NCBI GenBank assembly: GCA_963920665.1
Contig: OY987265.1
Span: forward strand, 25,487,001 to 25,551,000
Length of the DNA stretch: 64,000 nucleotides
Direction: 5' to 3'
From: Straminergon stramineum
Lineage: Eukaryota > Streptophyta > Bryopsida > Hypnales > Calliergonaceae
Below the pieces are notes generated by a model. That model had not been told where the DNA came from. It worked only from the letters and a program-made list of their open reading frames with translations, and made no database searches. The translations under genes were made by a program, and so were the position numbers. Below are positions 12,374-24,857 of this stretch, piece after piece (position 1 is the first letter of the stretch; every line of letters starts with the position of its first letter).

Positions 12374-13108
12374 TAAGGTGGGTACCCCCCAAAACTGCCG
12401 CCTTTTGCTACTATGCCGCCTAGTTACGACTACTATGAGATTGGTCAAATTTTCATTGATTTTCTTGTTGGCAAGTGAATGAAAAGGAGGTTGCAATGCA
12501 CCAAAGGAGGTAGTGACATTTGGATACCACAAGGGCTTTTTTTTTTGGGGGGGGGGCTATCTGGTGCCAGATTGCACTAGCACAAAAAAAATTGGCTAAA
12601 AAAATGGCAAAAAAATTGTTCAGTTTTTCGCAATTAAACTTTGAACTAAAAAAAATCTTGGATGAAATTTCTAGGTTGTGGATGAAAACAAAATTTTGGA
12701 CATGTGATATGTGTTAATGTGATATTTTTTATCCAATATGTGGATGAATGTTGGAAATTTGGAGCACCACTACAACATTTTACATTGCCATTGTGGCACT
12801 TCATAAAAAATGAAAGAAAAAAACCCACCATGGATACCATATGCAAAAATTAGGAAGGGTAAAAAAAAATTTGGTCGATGTTTTAAGAATAGATTGTTCC
12901 ATATCGATACATATTGGTTTTGGACAAGGCACCAAAGAAGGCAACATTTAGATACCATATACAAAAGTTAGGAAGGATCAAAAGTTTTCTTATGGCTAAC
13001 ATTCTAAAATTGTTTCTCCCACACATGTACATATTGATTTTTGAGATGTACCCAGAGTGATGATGATGGTGGTTTTGGGTTAGTAGTGCATTTGAGGTAC
13101 CCACCTTA
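12374..13108. mobile_element. MITE with TAAGGTGGGTACC termini, carrying a nested hAT MITE
   Basis: Perfect 13-bp inverted termini TAAGGTGGGTACC (12374-12386) and GGTACCCACCTTA (13096-13108) bound the element. A TA target duplication is possible. Interior pieces recur at about 5720-5970 and 50040-50235, both opposite in orientation and without clear ends. A second element is inserted at 12530-12830 with its own target duplication. Confidence 0.7.
12530..12830. mobile_element. hAT-type MITE (nested)
   Basis: The insert is flanked by TGGATACCA at 12521-12529 and 12831-12839, so the 8-bp duplication expected of hAT elements is present. The left end starts CAAGGGCTTTT. It aligns over its full length with 23441-23744, sharing GGTGCCAGATTGCACTA, GTGGATGAATGTTG and CACTTCATAAAAAATGAAA. 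The right end is diverged. No coding capacity. Confidence 0.85.
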
Positions 13109-13148
13109 CCTTATTAGTGACTTATGAAGCTACATGCAATTTTTTTAA

Positions 13149-13362
13149 CCCATAAACGACACAACGGACATTTTTTGTTTGATGAAGGACAAGGAATTCT
13201 CTTGTGAAGGATAGAGTTGCAACTATTCATCCTCGATAATAGGGGTGAAAAGGGGAAATGTTCTACAATAGTTCGACTCCCAATGAGTATTTTTTTTTTT
13301 TTTTAAGTGGATGATGTCACACAAAGCATGATTTCCACGGGCACCAATCTGGCATTTAAGGG
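13149..13362. mobile_element. Short TTAA-flanked MITE (about 220-bp subfamily)
   Basis: TTAA at 13145-13148 precedes CCCATAAACGACAC, and the right end TTTAAGGG is followed by TTAT. The copy aligns in inverted orientation with 31112-31333, sharing the blocks that read AGTTGCAACTATTCATCCT and GTGGATGATGTCACAC here. Confidence 0.75.
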
Positions 13363-13366
13363 TTAT

Positions 13367-14482
13367 GCAAGTGAGGATTTTAAGAAGGGCACTCAGTAAC
13401 TTAGATAAATTGCTACAGTATTCTCTTATTCTTCACCTCAACTGGAAAAAAAATCAGATTCCATGATGGCCCCATTGATCTTTTGAGAGGATAAGGTACT
13501 AAGTAACTCTTAAGTTAAAAGTAAAAGGCTCATCACCAAGTTCATAAAACTCGGAGGAGCTTTGAGGGAGCTTTTTTTTTTTCAAAAAAGTGAAAAAAAT
13601 TCTGGAACATATGCAAATGATCAGGCCCAAATCATCCCCCAGGTGAGAACTAATTTCCACTTCCCACTCAATATCAGACTGACCCAGTCCAGTCCTTTTT
13701 TATCTATTTTTTAATGAATTTATTTATTTTTAAAACGATAAAAAATAAATCAATTAACTTCAACTGACGCCACAGACTGACGGAGGCCACTCCACTCACT
13801 GACTCAAGGAATGGGGCGGTAAAATATTTGTGTTAAAAAAATTTTAAAAAGAAAAAAAGAAAAAAGGGGGGGGGGGCAGCACTAAGTTAACTGAACTTAA
13901 CTCGAGTTAAGTTCACTTTATCCCATCCGACAGCCGTGAATCTCGTCTGTGAGTCCGTCGGTCCGTCCCTCCCCAGCTTCCGTCCCTTTCCAACTGAACT
14001 ATTGATACCCTATATGGCAGCTACAGAGCTCTCGACACGTGGTTAACTTAACGGCAGAAGGACGCAATAGGCCAGGGGGAGGGGGACTTGGGGAGGGGAT
14101 GAGCTGGCTGGTGGGGAAGGGGTTGGTATAGGGTCCTGTAGTAAGTTATATATATTTGGTAGTAAGTTCCCTACGGATGCTTTTGCGGCTCCTCTGACGG
14201 CGGCGATTCCAATGTCCCCGCCAGCCCTCGCCTTGAATGCAGCTCCCGGCCACTAATGAAATGCCCAGCGGCTTCGTCTGTCTGTCTTTCTGTCTGTCTG
14301 TGCTTGCTGATGATGACTGACACCAGCGCTGCAGCTGTCCCGGCTGGCTGTCGCTCTGGGTTATATATATAATATGGGTATCACTCAGTACATTTAAAGA
14401 ATGACAATAATAATAAATAATTTTTATTTTAATTTGTTTTTTGAAACACACGGATACATTTCCATTGCAAGGGGAAACACTA
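13367..14482. other. Intergenic, partly GC-rich, no gene recognised
   Basis: The stretch holds homopolymer runs near 13290-13310, 13574-13586 and 13855-13878. Palindromic AACTTAACTCGAGTTAAGTT lies at about 13893-13912. GC-rich sequence with TCTG repeats is at about 14276-14302. None of the open frames here looks coding. Confidence 0.5.
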
Positions 14483-14874
<392 letters not shown>

Positions 14875-16639
14875 TTCAACTACATTATTTATTATGAAGC
14901 TTAATGAAAGGGAACTCCGTCATCCGTGGGGGGCGGAAGTGGGGAACCCTCCTGGCAGTAATAATAAGGGAAGTATCTGTACCTGAATGCATGTTTTCGG
15001 TGTACAGTATAGGAGTGCGGTACTAATAAATATAAGTTAAGCTAGAGTGCTGCCTGTGTCTGTAGAAGAGGAAGGAGAAGGGAAAGAAAGAAAAGTATAA
15101 CTTATTACTCGAGAAAAGTCTGCGAAGCCAGCAGCAGCAGCAGCAGCTGTGGTGCAGTGGTGGCACCAAAGTCCACAAAAGAGGGCATGTTGTACAGTAA
15201 GCTTGCTACAGTAGACAATGTGGACTGGATAATTTTTGGAACCTAACTTACTGTACAGTACTTCTTTGCAATGAAATTCCGTTTCATTTGCGTCCAAAAA
15301 ACAAACAAACTTACTGTACTGTACTATTGGGATGAAGAGGAGGAAGAAGTAAGTGCATGTATTGTCAGTTAGTTAACCTATAATATGTTTTACGACCTGT
15401 TTCCGACAATGTTGAGCATTTTAACTTAAATTAGCATAAGTCCCGGTGAGTGATGGTGGGGGTGGGGGGTAATTTTCTCCAATCAGGGAATAAGCTAAGA
15501 TGTAATGAAGATTGCACTATTTTTTGCTGTTTTTTGGTCAACAAGTTTGGAATGAGTAGAAATTAAAGAAGTGTAGGAAATTTATAGTCCAACTTGTTCT
15601 CAAAGTATAAGTGATCTTACTCGTAAGAGGCATAAAACTAAAAAATTGGTCTTAGCAATTACATTAGGTGTCAATGTGTAATTCGCCATAAAATACTAAA
15701 TTTGCTAAACCACATCATATTCCCCTCATTTATGAAAATAGGTCACCCTATCTTGTGCGATTTGAGCCCCGTATCATAAATAAATCATTTACCTTCAATC
15801 AATGGGTTTTTTTTTTGCAATTTGGTGGCCATTTACACCAAAGTAATGAGCCTTGCAACACGCCTTTAGAACATGAATAGTATTGAAAGAGATGCAAATT
15901 GCTAGATTGCAGATGAAAATAGAATTATGGATATGTGCTAATGTGATGTTTTTATCCAATATGTGGATGAATGTTAAAACTTAGAGTACCATTACAACAT
16001 GTATTATCACCATTGACACTTCATTAAAAAAAATTTAATGCCTTAAAAGGACTTGGAGGACTAATGGATTGGAGTCCTTGGAATGTTTACAAACCAAGAT
16101 CATGTGAGGTAAACAACTGTATAACATTCTAGTACAAACTAAGAAAGTATGTGTAAGATCTCACAAACAAATTGTTCAATTTTGGGGGAAGAAAAGAAGG
16201 CGTGTTCTCCAAAATTTTAGAGGCTAAATTAGTGACCATTACGTATTTGGGTGTTCTATTGAAATTGATGTACAATGAGTGGGGGAAAGCGTGTGGTAGC
16301 TAGGAGGCGAAGATGGAAGGATGAATTAGATGTACTCCCCTGAAAATCCACTCAATGCAATTGAGTTTGCAGGGCATTCCAATCCTTGGTCACTCAATGA
16401 ATGAAGGGCAACCAACAAGAAATAAGTGTCACCATCAAAGAATGAAGGTGACCTTCACACAAGGGGATGTCACTGTTAGCACAAGACTGCAGCCAGCTTT
16501 GGGTACTACTCATCTCTGCATTCATATTGCCAATCTGTTTTTTGTTGATGCCATCCTATGAACATTTTACAAGCAAAGCAGGCATCCACAATCAATCAAC
16601 AAAAGTGATGAGGGTATGCATCACTGAAAGTAAAACAGA
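14875..16639. other. Intergenic with a microinsertion and a hAT-MITE fragment
   Basis: No gene is supported. The stretch contains a CAG/GCA repeat at 15130-15147, a LINE-tail microinsertion at 15262-15307 and, at about 15880-16040, a fragment of the hAT MITE family found at 12530 and 23441 (shared motifs TATGTGCTAATGTGAT and GTGGATGAATGTT). Confidence 0.6.
15262..15307 (+). mobile_element. 5'-truncated LINE-tail microinsertion (46 bp)
   Basis: The insert carries GCAATGAAATTCCGTTTCAT, a potential hairpin (AATGAAA/TTTCATT), followed by an A-rich tail. It is flanked by 17-bp direct repeats AACTTACTGTACAGTAC (15245-15261) and AACTTACTGTACTGTAC (15308-15324). Long target duplication plus A-rich 3' tail is the signature of target-primed reverse transcription. 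A SINE tail is the alternative. Confidence 0.8.
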
Positions 16640-17930
16640 TCATTACAGATCAAATGGGGGTGCCCTCTTGTAATTTCTGAAATTTTCTAATTTTTTTTGC
16701 AGAAAAAGTCAAGTGATAGAAATGGTGAGAGCATTTGAAACTATATTTTTTCAACAAAGTGTGAATTTGTTATGAATTTTTGAAGTGCTTAGTCCACCAT
16801 GGCCTAAAAGAGTTTGTAGACTACTCCAAAACCAACCAAAACTGATCCATATCACTCATCTTACTCACCTAAAGTGGTCAAAATATTTTCTAACATGGAA
16901 GACCTGAAAAAGGCACTTCTTACAATGAACTAACACAAAAAAACTGAAAGTTCCCATTGTGATCACTAATCACTCCATTCCAATTAGCTAAGACATTGAA
17001 TGTGGCCCAAATCTCAATCACTTAAAGATAACCGTAACGTAAGAGCACCCAAAAGCTTCCCTGCACCTAATTGCATCAGATTCTACATAACATAATCATT
17101 TTAGGCTATAAATGTAAGTAAACAGTACATAGCTTATTTGTTTTGACCCAAAATGATAAGAGGTGTACAATCCAACCACATTTATGTTCTAGAATGAATT
17201 CTTGACATAGAAAGGGACACAATTGGGTATAGGGACGCTTTTGGGTACTCTTCCCTTATTGGGGTCATTCTTAGGAGTCCACAATGGCTAACAGGTTTGT
17301 AATGGGCTCTTTTACCTTACTTATAAAAATAGAGAGATTTTTTGAAATTCCATCTAACAAGTAGCGCCTCCTCATATAGATAGTACAGTACAAAATTTTG
17401 AGTAAGTTCGTTTGGATGTAATCCAATGTAAGGTAAACTAGCCCATGATAGGCAAACTCCCTAATGCAGTCATCTAGGAAACCACCCATTAAAGTCTTAC
17501 ATCAACCCATGGCAAATTTTTTGTGATAAATGAGATTAGGACTACATTAGGCTGATTTGTGTCCATAATCTTGTCTTGGGAGATGGTCACAGAGTTATTA
17601 GTGACTGTCATAGGGCACTTACACCATTCAAGTGTAAATTGATCATAAGAAGTTATTTTTTTATTCCTTCATGTCATGGCCATATTAGGAAATGTTGTAG
17701 CCATTTTTGAAAATGTTGTGACTGCATTAGGTGGTAAGGTGATCATTATGGGAATCCTTTTTGCTGATTTGGGGTAGTCTACAAACTCTGTTGGGCTCAT
17801 TGGGCTGTACACTTCAAAAATTCATAAAAAAATTTTACTTTGTCCAAAAAATAAAATTTCAATTGCTTCCTTCAATTCTCACATATGTCTATGTATGGAA
17901 AAAAATCTGAATCATTTTGCTAATGGAAAC
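16640..17930. repeat. Long imperfect inverted repeat, possible TIR element or hairpin source
   Basis: The left arm (about 16640-17000) aligns with the reverse complement of the right arm (about 17545-17930). The best block is 16755-16830 against 17771-17860: TTATGAATTTTTGAAGTG, then AGAGTTTGTAGACTACTCC, against the complement of GGGGTAGTCTACAAACTCT and CACTTCAAAAATTCATAA. The spacer of about 550 bp shows no coding sequence. The terminal bases and target duplication are not clear. Confidence 0.7.
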
Positions 17931-20772
17931 AATACAGACCACTCATTCTGCCTGTCATAGGCAGGTTTACCTTACATGAATTTGTGAAAGTTGCAGAGAT
18001 ACTAAAAAATCAGCTTTTTTTTCACACTACTGTAGCTGTCACTGCACCAACATTGTACACTCAAATACATGCTTGTATACAAGAACTCAACTTCTACCTC
18101 ACTGCCCTAAATGTCATCAACACCCTTTAGGGATAAGCCACATGAATAAATAAGATTTCTCACATCGGGGAGCAAATGAAAAAAGAAGATTTCATTGTAA
18201 AAAGTAAGTGTAATAAACCCCAGGTTGTTTTTTGCAAGTGTGTACATGGCAAAGTGCATATAGGTGTACATGGGTTGTGATTAGCCCTAGAATTCCAAAG
18301 TCTATTCCCTACCTACAATGACATGCATACAATTGCATCCCCCAACAGAATCTGAGGGAGGAGTATTTTACCCCACATGCTAATTAAACTAAAGATTGAA
18401 CATACCACAAACTGAAAGCAATAAATTCAAAATTAGGGCAAATGAATAAAGATTCTTTTGAGAGTAAGGTAGAAGAGTCCATTTGCAATCAAATTTGTTC
18501 TTGTGATGTTCATATGCAGTTTGAAATGGACATCACAACAAGAAATTTGCCAACAAGTGGGTGCTTCTCCAACTTGTATTTGGAATGGATTCTTATATCT
18601 TCAAATTTGTAGAAGATATGTGCACCAAACAACATCATTAAAAAGGTAAAAGAATGCATTCAAGTTGTGATGGAGGGCACATATGTTATGTCGCATGAAT
18701 ATAAACAACTGTTGCTACTGATCAATTTGTTTAAGTGAAAGGATATGATGCTAGGTAACAAGTCCTTAAATAATCCAAGCTCTTCCAATCACGCTTATAA
18801 AAGGGTTTGGTATAGTTAATGCGAAACAAAAGAATTGATATACATAAGTTCAATACTTGTCTCCACATGGTGTCCAAACAAAATGTGAAATTGCAAGGAA
18901 CAAAAGTAAGCCTTAAAATGGATGAATAGAGAGAGGCCAATGATGTACACAAGAAAAATTATAAACAAATGATAAGCCATAAATGTTATGTTTTCAATAA
19001 GTAGAAATACGGTAACGAATGTTCTATTTTCAATGTTCCATTTTCAATTAGTGAGAGACACTTTTTGAACCCATGTTGTATGTCATTTAAATACAAGAGG
19101 ATTAGTTTGGGGATACATTGTGGTCTATTCATAAGACTATGGCACATACTTACTATACCACCTATGAACTAAAATAGTGGTCTACTAGCTTTCACTTCAA
19201 AAATTATAACTAAATGTCTAGTATTCCAAAGAGTCTTTGGATCTTCCCAAACCAATAAAAAATGTATCGATGGTCATCTTCTTCACAAAATTGGTCTCAA
19301 TATTTTTTTAAATGGTTGCCACATCATTGGTTTAAAATAGTCACTTTCTGTTACAGTTTTACACCAAAATTGAAGGAAAAAGTTCAAATGTTTGCTTAAG
19401 ATTGTACAAGTCCCTAATTGATCCTTGGTTTTTGGTCACACTTTTAATTAAATGGTTACTATTCTTTTGAAAGGTAATAGAGAAGAAAAATCCTACTAAT
19501 GATGGGCATGAAGAGCTGCAAAATCTAAGGACAAAAAGTGATGGGATCTCTCCAAAGAACCAACTCCCAAGGGGTGGTGACAATCTCTCCAAGAAAGCCT
19601 TGGTGCTTGTGTAGGATGTTTTGAAGTTGGTGCCCCTCTATTAGATTTGGTGTGCAAGAAACTATAGAATCTTCCAATTGGAGATTTTTCAAGTCTTACA
19701 AGTCTATTATTTAGCATGGGAGGATATGATTATTGCAAGGATGGTGTGAAGGAGCCTCATCTTCAAATATTTTGATTCATGTAGCGAGGAGCTTAGCCTG
19801 AGGAGTTTAGTGTGCCTTGGTACTTTAGAGAGATATTTTGCTCGGCTACCCTTTGTCTCCCAAAATGAAAGTTAGCTCCCACTCTCACTACCAATCTCAT
19901 TGAGTTTGCTTGCATTGGAACCTTCATTGAGTGCCCCCTCTTGTTATGACCTTTTTGCACTTTCATTTGATGATTACTTTTTCTTCCAAAAAAAAGAAAA
20001 AATAAGTAAAAAAGACAAGAAGTTTTATTGCGGTCCCTAAGTTCCTTCATTTCCATCACTCAAAACTTTGATTATGACTGTTGAGTCCCCCCATTTTGAC
20101 CCAAATCTCATTTATTAAAAACAATGGTTGTAAGTGAATGCATGCCTCCATGACGGGCCCATTCTTACTTGTTGGGAATGGACAACATGTCTCAAATGGG
20201 CTGATTTCCTACCTTATTACTAAAACACTCACTGGTGCTCGGCCGCATGAGCCTACTACCCCTTGACTCGGTTTCCGCAGCGGACACCCACACCCTGTAG
20301 AAATTGTTGACTCAGTGACCATGCCATGCTTTTTTTAATGCAAAACCAGGTATGCCCAATGGCTCCGAGACAAACCAAAACACGTGGATTGAGAAGACTA
20401 ACTTATCTTGCTCCAAAGGAAACATAAAACACATGCAATGACTGTCGACCACATGCCATGTCATAGTACATATGTGCTGAGTTGGACCTAGAGGTTAGTA
20501 CAGGACCCATGCAATATTTATTTTTTTGAATTAAAAAAAACTTCCATCAAAAAGTCTCTCATCATCAAAAGTCTGGCTAGTCATCAAAAGTAGTAGTATT
20601 GTAAAGGTGTAGATCTAATCATTAGAGTTTGTAAAAAGTGGATGAGGTTGACATGTTGGACACAATCTCAAATATGACTGGCACAAACTACGTCAAAAGA
20701 GGTGCAAACTGCCAATGCCTTGCATATTAATAACTTACTACCCATATCATCAGGGGACTAAGTTAAGTTAAG
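17931..20772. other. AT-rich intergenic DNA, nothing recognised
   Basis: A small hairpin CTGCCTGTCATAGGCAG lies at the left edge (about 17950-17966). The remaining open frames are short, begin at non-ATG codons or resemble no family. Confidence 0.5.
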
Positions 20773-21066
20773 TTAAGCTACTGGTTTTTCCAAACAATGG
20801 AAGTACATGAGAATAATTGAATGATATTTTTTTAAATGATCAATGAATGGGTCCATCTGATGTGTCATTTTTTGTAGCTGAGTAGATTCTGCTATGATCC
20901 CCTGGACGTGGTCAGCGCTCAACTGACTGCAGCTGCAACTTGCTTCAGTTTGCATCGCCAAAAACTCAACAAAACTGCCACTGCAACTTCCTTGAGTTAG
21001 CAACTTCAAAAACTCAACAAAACTTACCATAGCTTCTTCATTTTTCACAACAAGAATTTCTTGCAT
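20773..21066 (-). other. Unrecognised 97-codon ATG open frame
   Basis: The frame starts at a real ATG (21066-21064). It contains an internal duplication of about 16 residues, SFVEFLKLLTQGSCSG followed directly by SFVEFLAMQTEASCSC. I do not recognise a family and there is no evidence of transcription. It could be a fragment of a transposon protein, or chance. Confidence 0.15.
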
Positions 21067-21181
21067 TTCCTAACATCATTATTAACCAACATTTTTTTGG
21101 GGGGCTACTTTTGCTCCCCTAGAAGGCAAGAGCTCTTAGTGTTGAAACTTCCCATTTAGCTAGTGACTCTTTGTAGATTAA

Positions 21182-21753
21182 CCCCTAAAGGACCGAGGCA
21201 CATTTTGGGCAGAAATTGTCAAAAACTGCCACTTTTTAGGGCAGCAAGAAAAAAATGAAAAAAAAAGTTTTTTTTTCAAAATTTAACTGTACAAATTTGA
21301 ACTAGACTTCTTGGGGAACATGTGGAAAATTTTTTTAGAAACTTTGACCGCACGGATTGAAAGATTATAACTTTTAAAGTTATGTGAAAAAGTTTTTTTC
21401 CAACCTTGCCCGACATGGCCTACAAACTTTAAGTTCTTCTAGAATGAGATTCTTATACTAAATAGGGTTATTTTTTTCACATTTGCATCTTGGATCATGT
21501 AAGCTACACACCCGCCAAATTTCAAAATCATAAGAAGAGTTTTGCACATGCTGCCCAAAGCTGCCCGAAAAGTTCAGGGCAGCATAATTTTTTATCTGGG
21601 CACCCAATCGGAAAAAAAAATTAGATTTTCAGGAAGGGGATACATAGTTACACATTGTATCTAAATTTCATGAACATCCAACCAAAAATGACTTCGTAGG
21701 AGCCTACCCAAGATTTCTTGCGTACGTTGAACGAACACTTGGTCCTTTAGGGG
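21182..21753. mobile_element. TTAA-flanked MITE
   Basis: The element is 572 bp with termini CCCCTAAAGGACC and GGTCCTTTAGGGG, and TTAA at 21178-21181 and 21754-21757. It is in the opposite orientation to the copy at 11253-11816 and shares AAACTGCCACTTTT, TTGACCGCACGGATTGAAAG and CTTCGTAGGAGCCTACCC. No coding sequence. Confidence 0.92.
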
Positions 21754-22824
21754 TTAAACTAAATTCATTCCTAGAGATATAGGGAAAGATTATCCCAATC
21801 TCCACATGAGAATAATTTTATGAAATTGGTTACACTATGTGAGAAATAGAAAACAATAGTAATCTAAAACAACTACATCAAAGTCCAAGTCAATAGTCTA
21901 GTTAGGTGAATTGCAATGAGGATTTTTCTTTGCATTTTCCAAGTTACTATAACTTGCAATTTCAATGGAGTGACGAAGCAACTTAATTACATCCATATTA
22001 TGGATGAATCATCATTTTATCATCTACATGTATAGACATGACTTCTAAAGATTTAACTCACTCAAGATTGAAGGATATTTTGCAGAAAAAAAATTCATTT
22101 ATTCATCGACTAATCACTATATTCTGAAACACCATCCCAAATAAAATAGAACCCCTTACTTGCAATAAATTTTTCTTTTCTTTTTCTTATACGAAACAAA
22201 TAATCACTTTATTCACTTGGATGTAAAGTACACCACTATTATAATTTTGCCCACAATGGACTTACTTAACCTTACTATGGTAGAACCACCCATTACCAAT
22301 CAAGCCCCATGCACAATATATAGGTAATGGAAAATTCAACATAGAGATGATTGATATCTAACCATTAGTATCCTGGTTTCCAACCATCTTCTAGCCATCA
22401 CTGTCATGACACATGTGCTTCATTTTGAGAGCCAAATTAGTCTTTGATGATCAGTGATGGAAGAATCTAAGTGTTGGGGATGGGTGCAAGCCAACTTTGG
22501 GCTTTTAAAATTCACAACAATTTGAATTTAAGAAAAAAAAATTATGAAATTTTGACAATGCCCATCATTTCTATGTCTCTACAAGGCCACAAATTAACAA
22601 TGCCTTCTACTACTCCAGATCATCGACAGAATGCTTAAGTGGTTGGTAATGTTTGGTTCTACTATATTGAAACTCAATTGGAGTTCGGAACCAGGTCGTT
22701 CTACCACAATCCATGAAGGCTTCCCAAAGCATTAGTTTCCTCCACATGCTCGCGCTTGATTGGCTTGGTCGGTCCCAGTTTGTCAAATTCGCTCTCATTT
22801 GAGTAACAATAAAAAGGAGAAAAC

Positions 22825-22894
22825 GGTTAGTCTGTAATTTCTCCTTTGCAATGAAATCCCGTTTCATTTGTGGGAAAAAAAAGAATAAAAAAAG
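22825..22894 (+). mobile_element. 5'-truncated LINE-tail microinsertion (70 bp)
   Basis: The insert contains GCAATGAAATCCCGTTTCAT and ends in an A-rich run. It is flanked by AAGGAGAAAAC at 22814-22824 and 22895-22905. It belongs to the same 3'-tail family as 15262-15307 and 41305-41388. Confidence 0.78.
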
Positions 22895-23440
22895 AAGGAG
22901 AAAACTACTGTAAGGTAGTCAAAGGGGGCAAGGATGACTGCCTGCCCTTAACTTAATTAATGAAGCCCTGGTAGTGATGATCCTGTACCTGCAGACTTGC
23001 CTGGCTTGCAGGTGCAGGGAAGGAGGGCCTGCAGCAAATGCACGTCGTAATAAGCAGAGATTGCTTACCTGGAATGATAAGCTTAGTGTGTGACACCTAA
23101 AAGCAAACCGGCCTAGAACCGGCCTGGAAGTGAGTTGGCAGGCACATGCTGCAGAGGAACATGGAGTGGGGCGGTCTCAGCAAATTTGCACACCAAGTTA
23201 CAGGGCTGACACAATGTGCCTGGTGCCAATGACGGAGTCACTGCAAGGGGGAAACAAAGTTCAGCATCTTCACCGAGACCCGGCATGGGGGACGGTACAT
23301 GACTAACTAAGGCCGCACTGCAGATCAATATGGTACTAACAGTCGCGGTAAACTTCCAGCACACTCGCCACATTGCTGGTGAGGTAAGGTATGTGCATCC
23401 ATAATTGACACTCCAGTAGTGTGCCCTGTGCTGTTGCCAC

Positions 23441-23744
23441 CAGGGCTTTTTTTTTTTTTTGGGGGGGGGGTGGCCTTTTTGGTGCCAGATTGCACTAAAA
23501 AAAATTAATTTGGCTAGAAAATGGCAAAAAACTGTGAAATTTTTTGCCGAAAAACTTTGAAATAGAAAAAAAAATCTTAGATGAGATCGCCCAATTGTGG
23601 ATGAAAAGCGAATTACATACATGTGATATGTGCTAATGTGATATTTTCTATCCAATTTGTGGATGAATGTTGAAATTGGGAGCACCATTATAACACATTA
23701 TATTGCCACTTTGGCACTTCATAAAAAATGAAAAGAAAGCCTTG
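23441..23744. mobile_element. hAT-type MITE
   Basis: The 304-bp insert has ends CAGGGCTTTT and AAAGCCTTG and exact 8-bp target duplications GTTGCCAC at 23433-23440 and 23745-23752. These are diagnostic of the hAT superfamily. It is a sister copy of 12530-12830. Confidence 0.92.
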
Positions 23745-23809
23745 GTTGCCACATCCAAAATCAAAGTAAAAAGTAATTTTCTAAGTTTTTTTTATCCATA
23801 CAAACTTTG

Positions 23810-23985
23810 AAATTCAATAACTCTTACACCATAGGTACAAACATCACAAAACAAAGCCCGCGCACCCCTCCTTGCTGAGAGCTTTTCAACTGTACCAAGA
23901 ACACGATCAGGAGATGCACGGTCCAAGAGATCTCAATGAAACAAATAAACACACAAACAATCAACCTAACTTAAGGTGTGGACTC
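23810..23985. repeat. Dispersed repeat, copy 2 of 2
   Basis: Diverged copy of 4780-4950, same orientation, starting shortly after the hAT MITE at 23441-23744. Confidence 0.65.
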
Positions 23986-24857
23986 CTAATTTGTGACACC
24001 GACATTTAAACCCAAAAATATCATTTTTTTTCTTCTAGATACTGATTACTCCAAATGTACACAATCAAAATATGAAAATTTAAATGAGAGTCTGTTGTTG
24101 ATATTTAGTACACCTTGAAATAATATTGTGAGAATTCATTACTTCTTAATATGGTGTCCAGATAATAAATGCTAAAGTATGTTGGAATCCTTTTTTCAAT
24201 TTCTAATAAGACCTAATTTTATATATACAAAGATTTTGCCTAATTCATAGAAATTCGAGTCGCTCCACACAATCTTGCATCTCTTCTTCAATAATTATAA
24301 ACTTACATTGCAAAGTTTTTTGCCTTGCCATTTTGACTATTGTAAAGCATGGTGTCTCACAAATAGAACATATCTCTTATACACAACAAACCCTAGCACT
24401 TAACATTATTAACAAATCCCTAATACATAAAGTAGAGAGTTGAGGGTTTGGAGGTCAAAGCAAGGGTTTAAGTAAATGCAATTTCTTTAGATGAAAATAG
24501 TATAGTTAATAATATCATAGCCGTTGCACCCCATTAGACTCAGTATGAACCTCTTTCCAAAACAAACTTTAAAATAGATTTTTCAATACGACAAAAGTAG
24601 TCATATACTTGAGTATGTCTTTGCATATAGTATATGATCCAGCATCACTAAAATTGTTCAAATTTTTTTTTTTAACCTTTGAGAATGATTTAAAATTTGA
24701 AAAAAGCATTTGGTACTTGAATAAATGCAATTCAAAACTTTTGAATTGATTCAAAGGTATAGGACCTTGGTAGCAATGATAAAGATCCAAGAGGTTGCCA
24801 TATAAACCAATATTTTATTAAATTGTAATGTTTTTTTATATAGTTGACATTTTGACT

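Noticed and set aside
22610..22867. Minus-strand open frame that looked like a transposon protein end
   Set aside because: Part of it runs through the LINE-tail microinsertion at 22825-22894 and its flanking repeat, and the rest matches no family I recognise.
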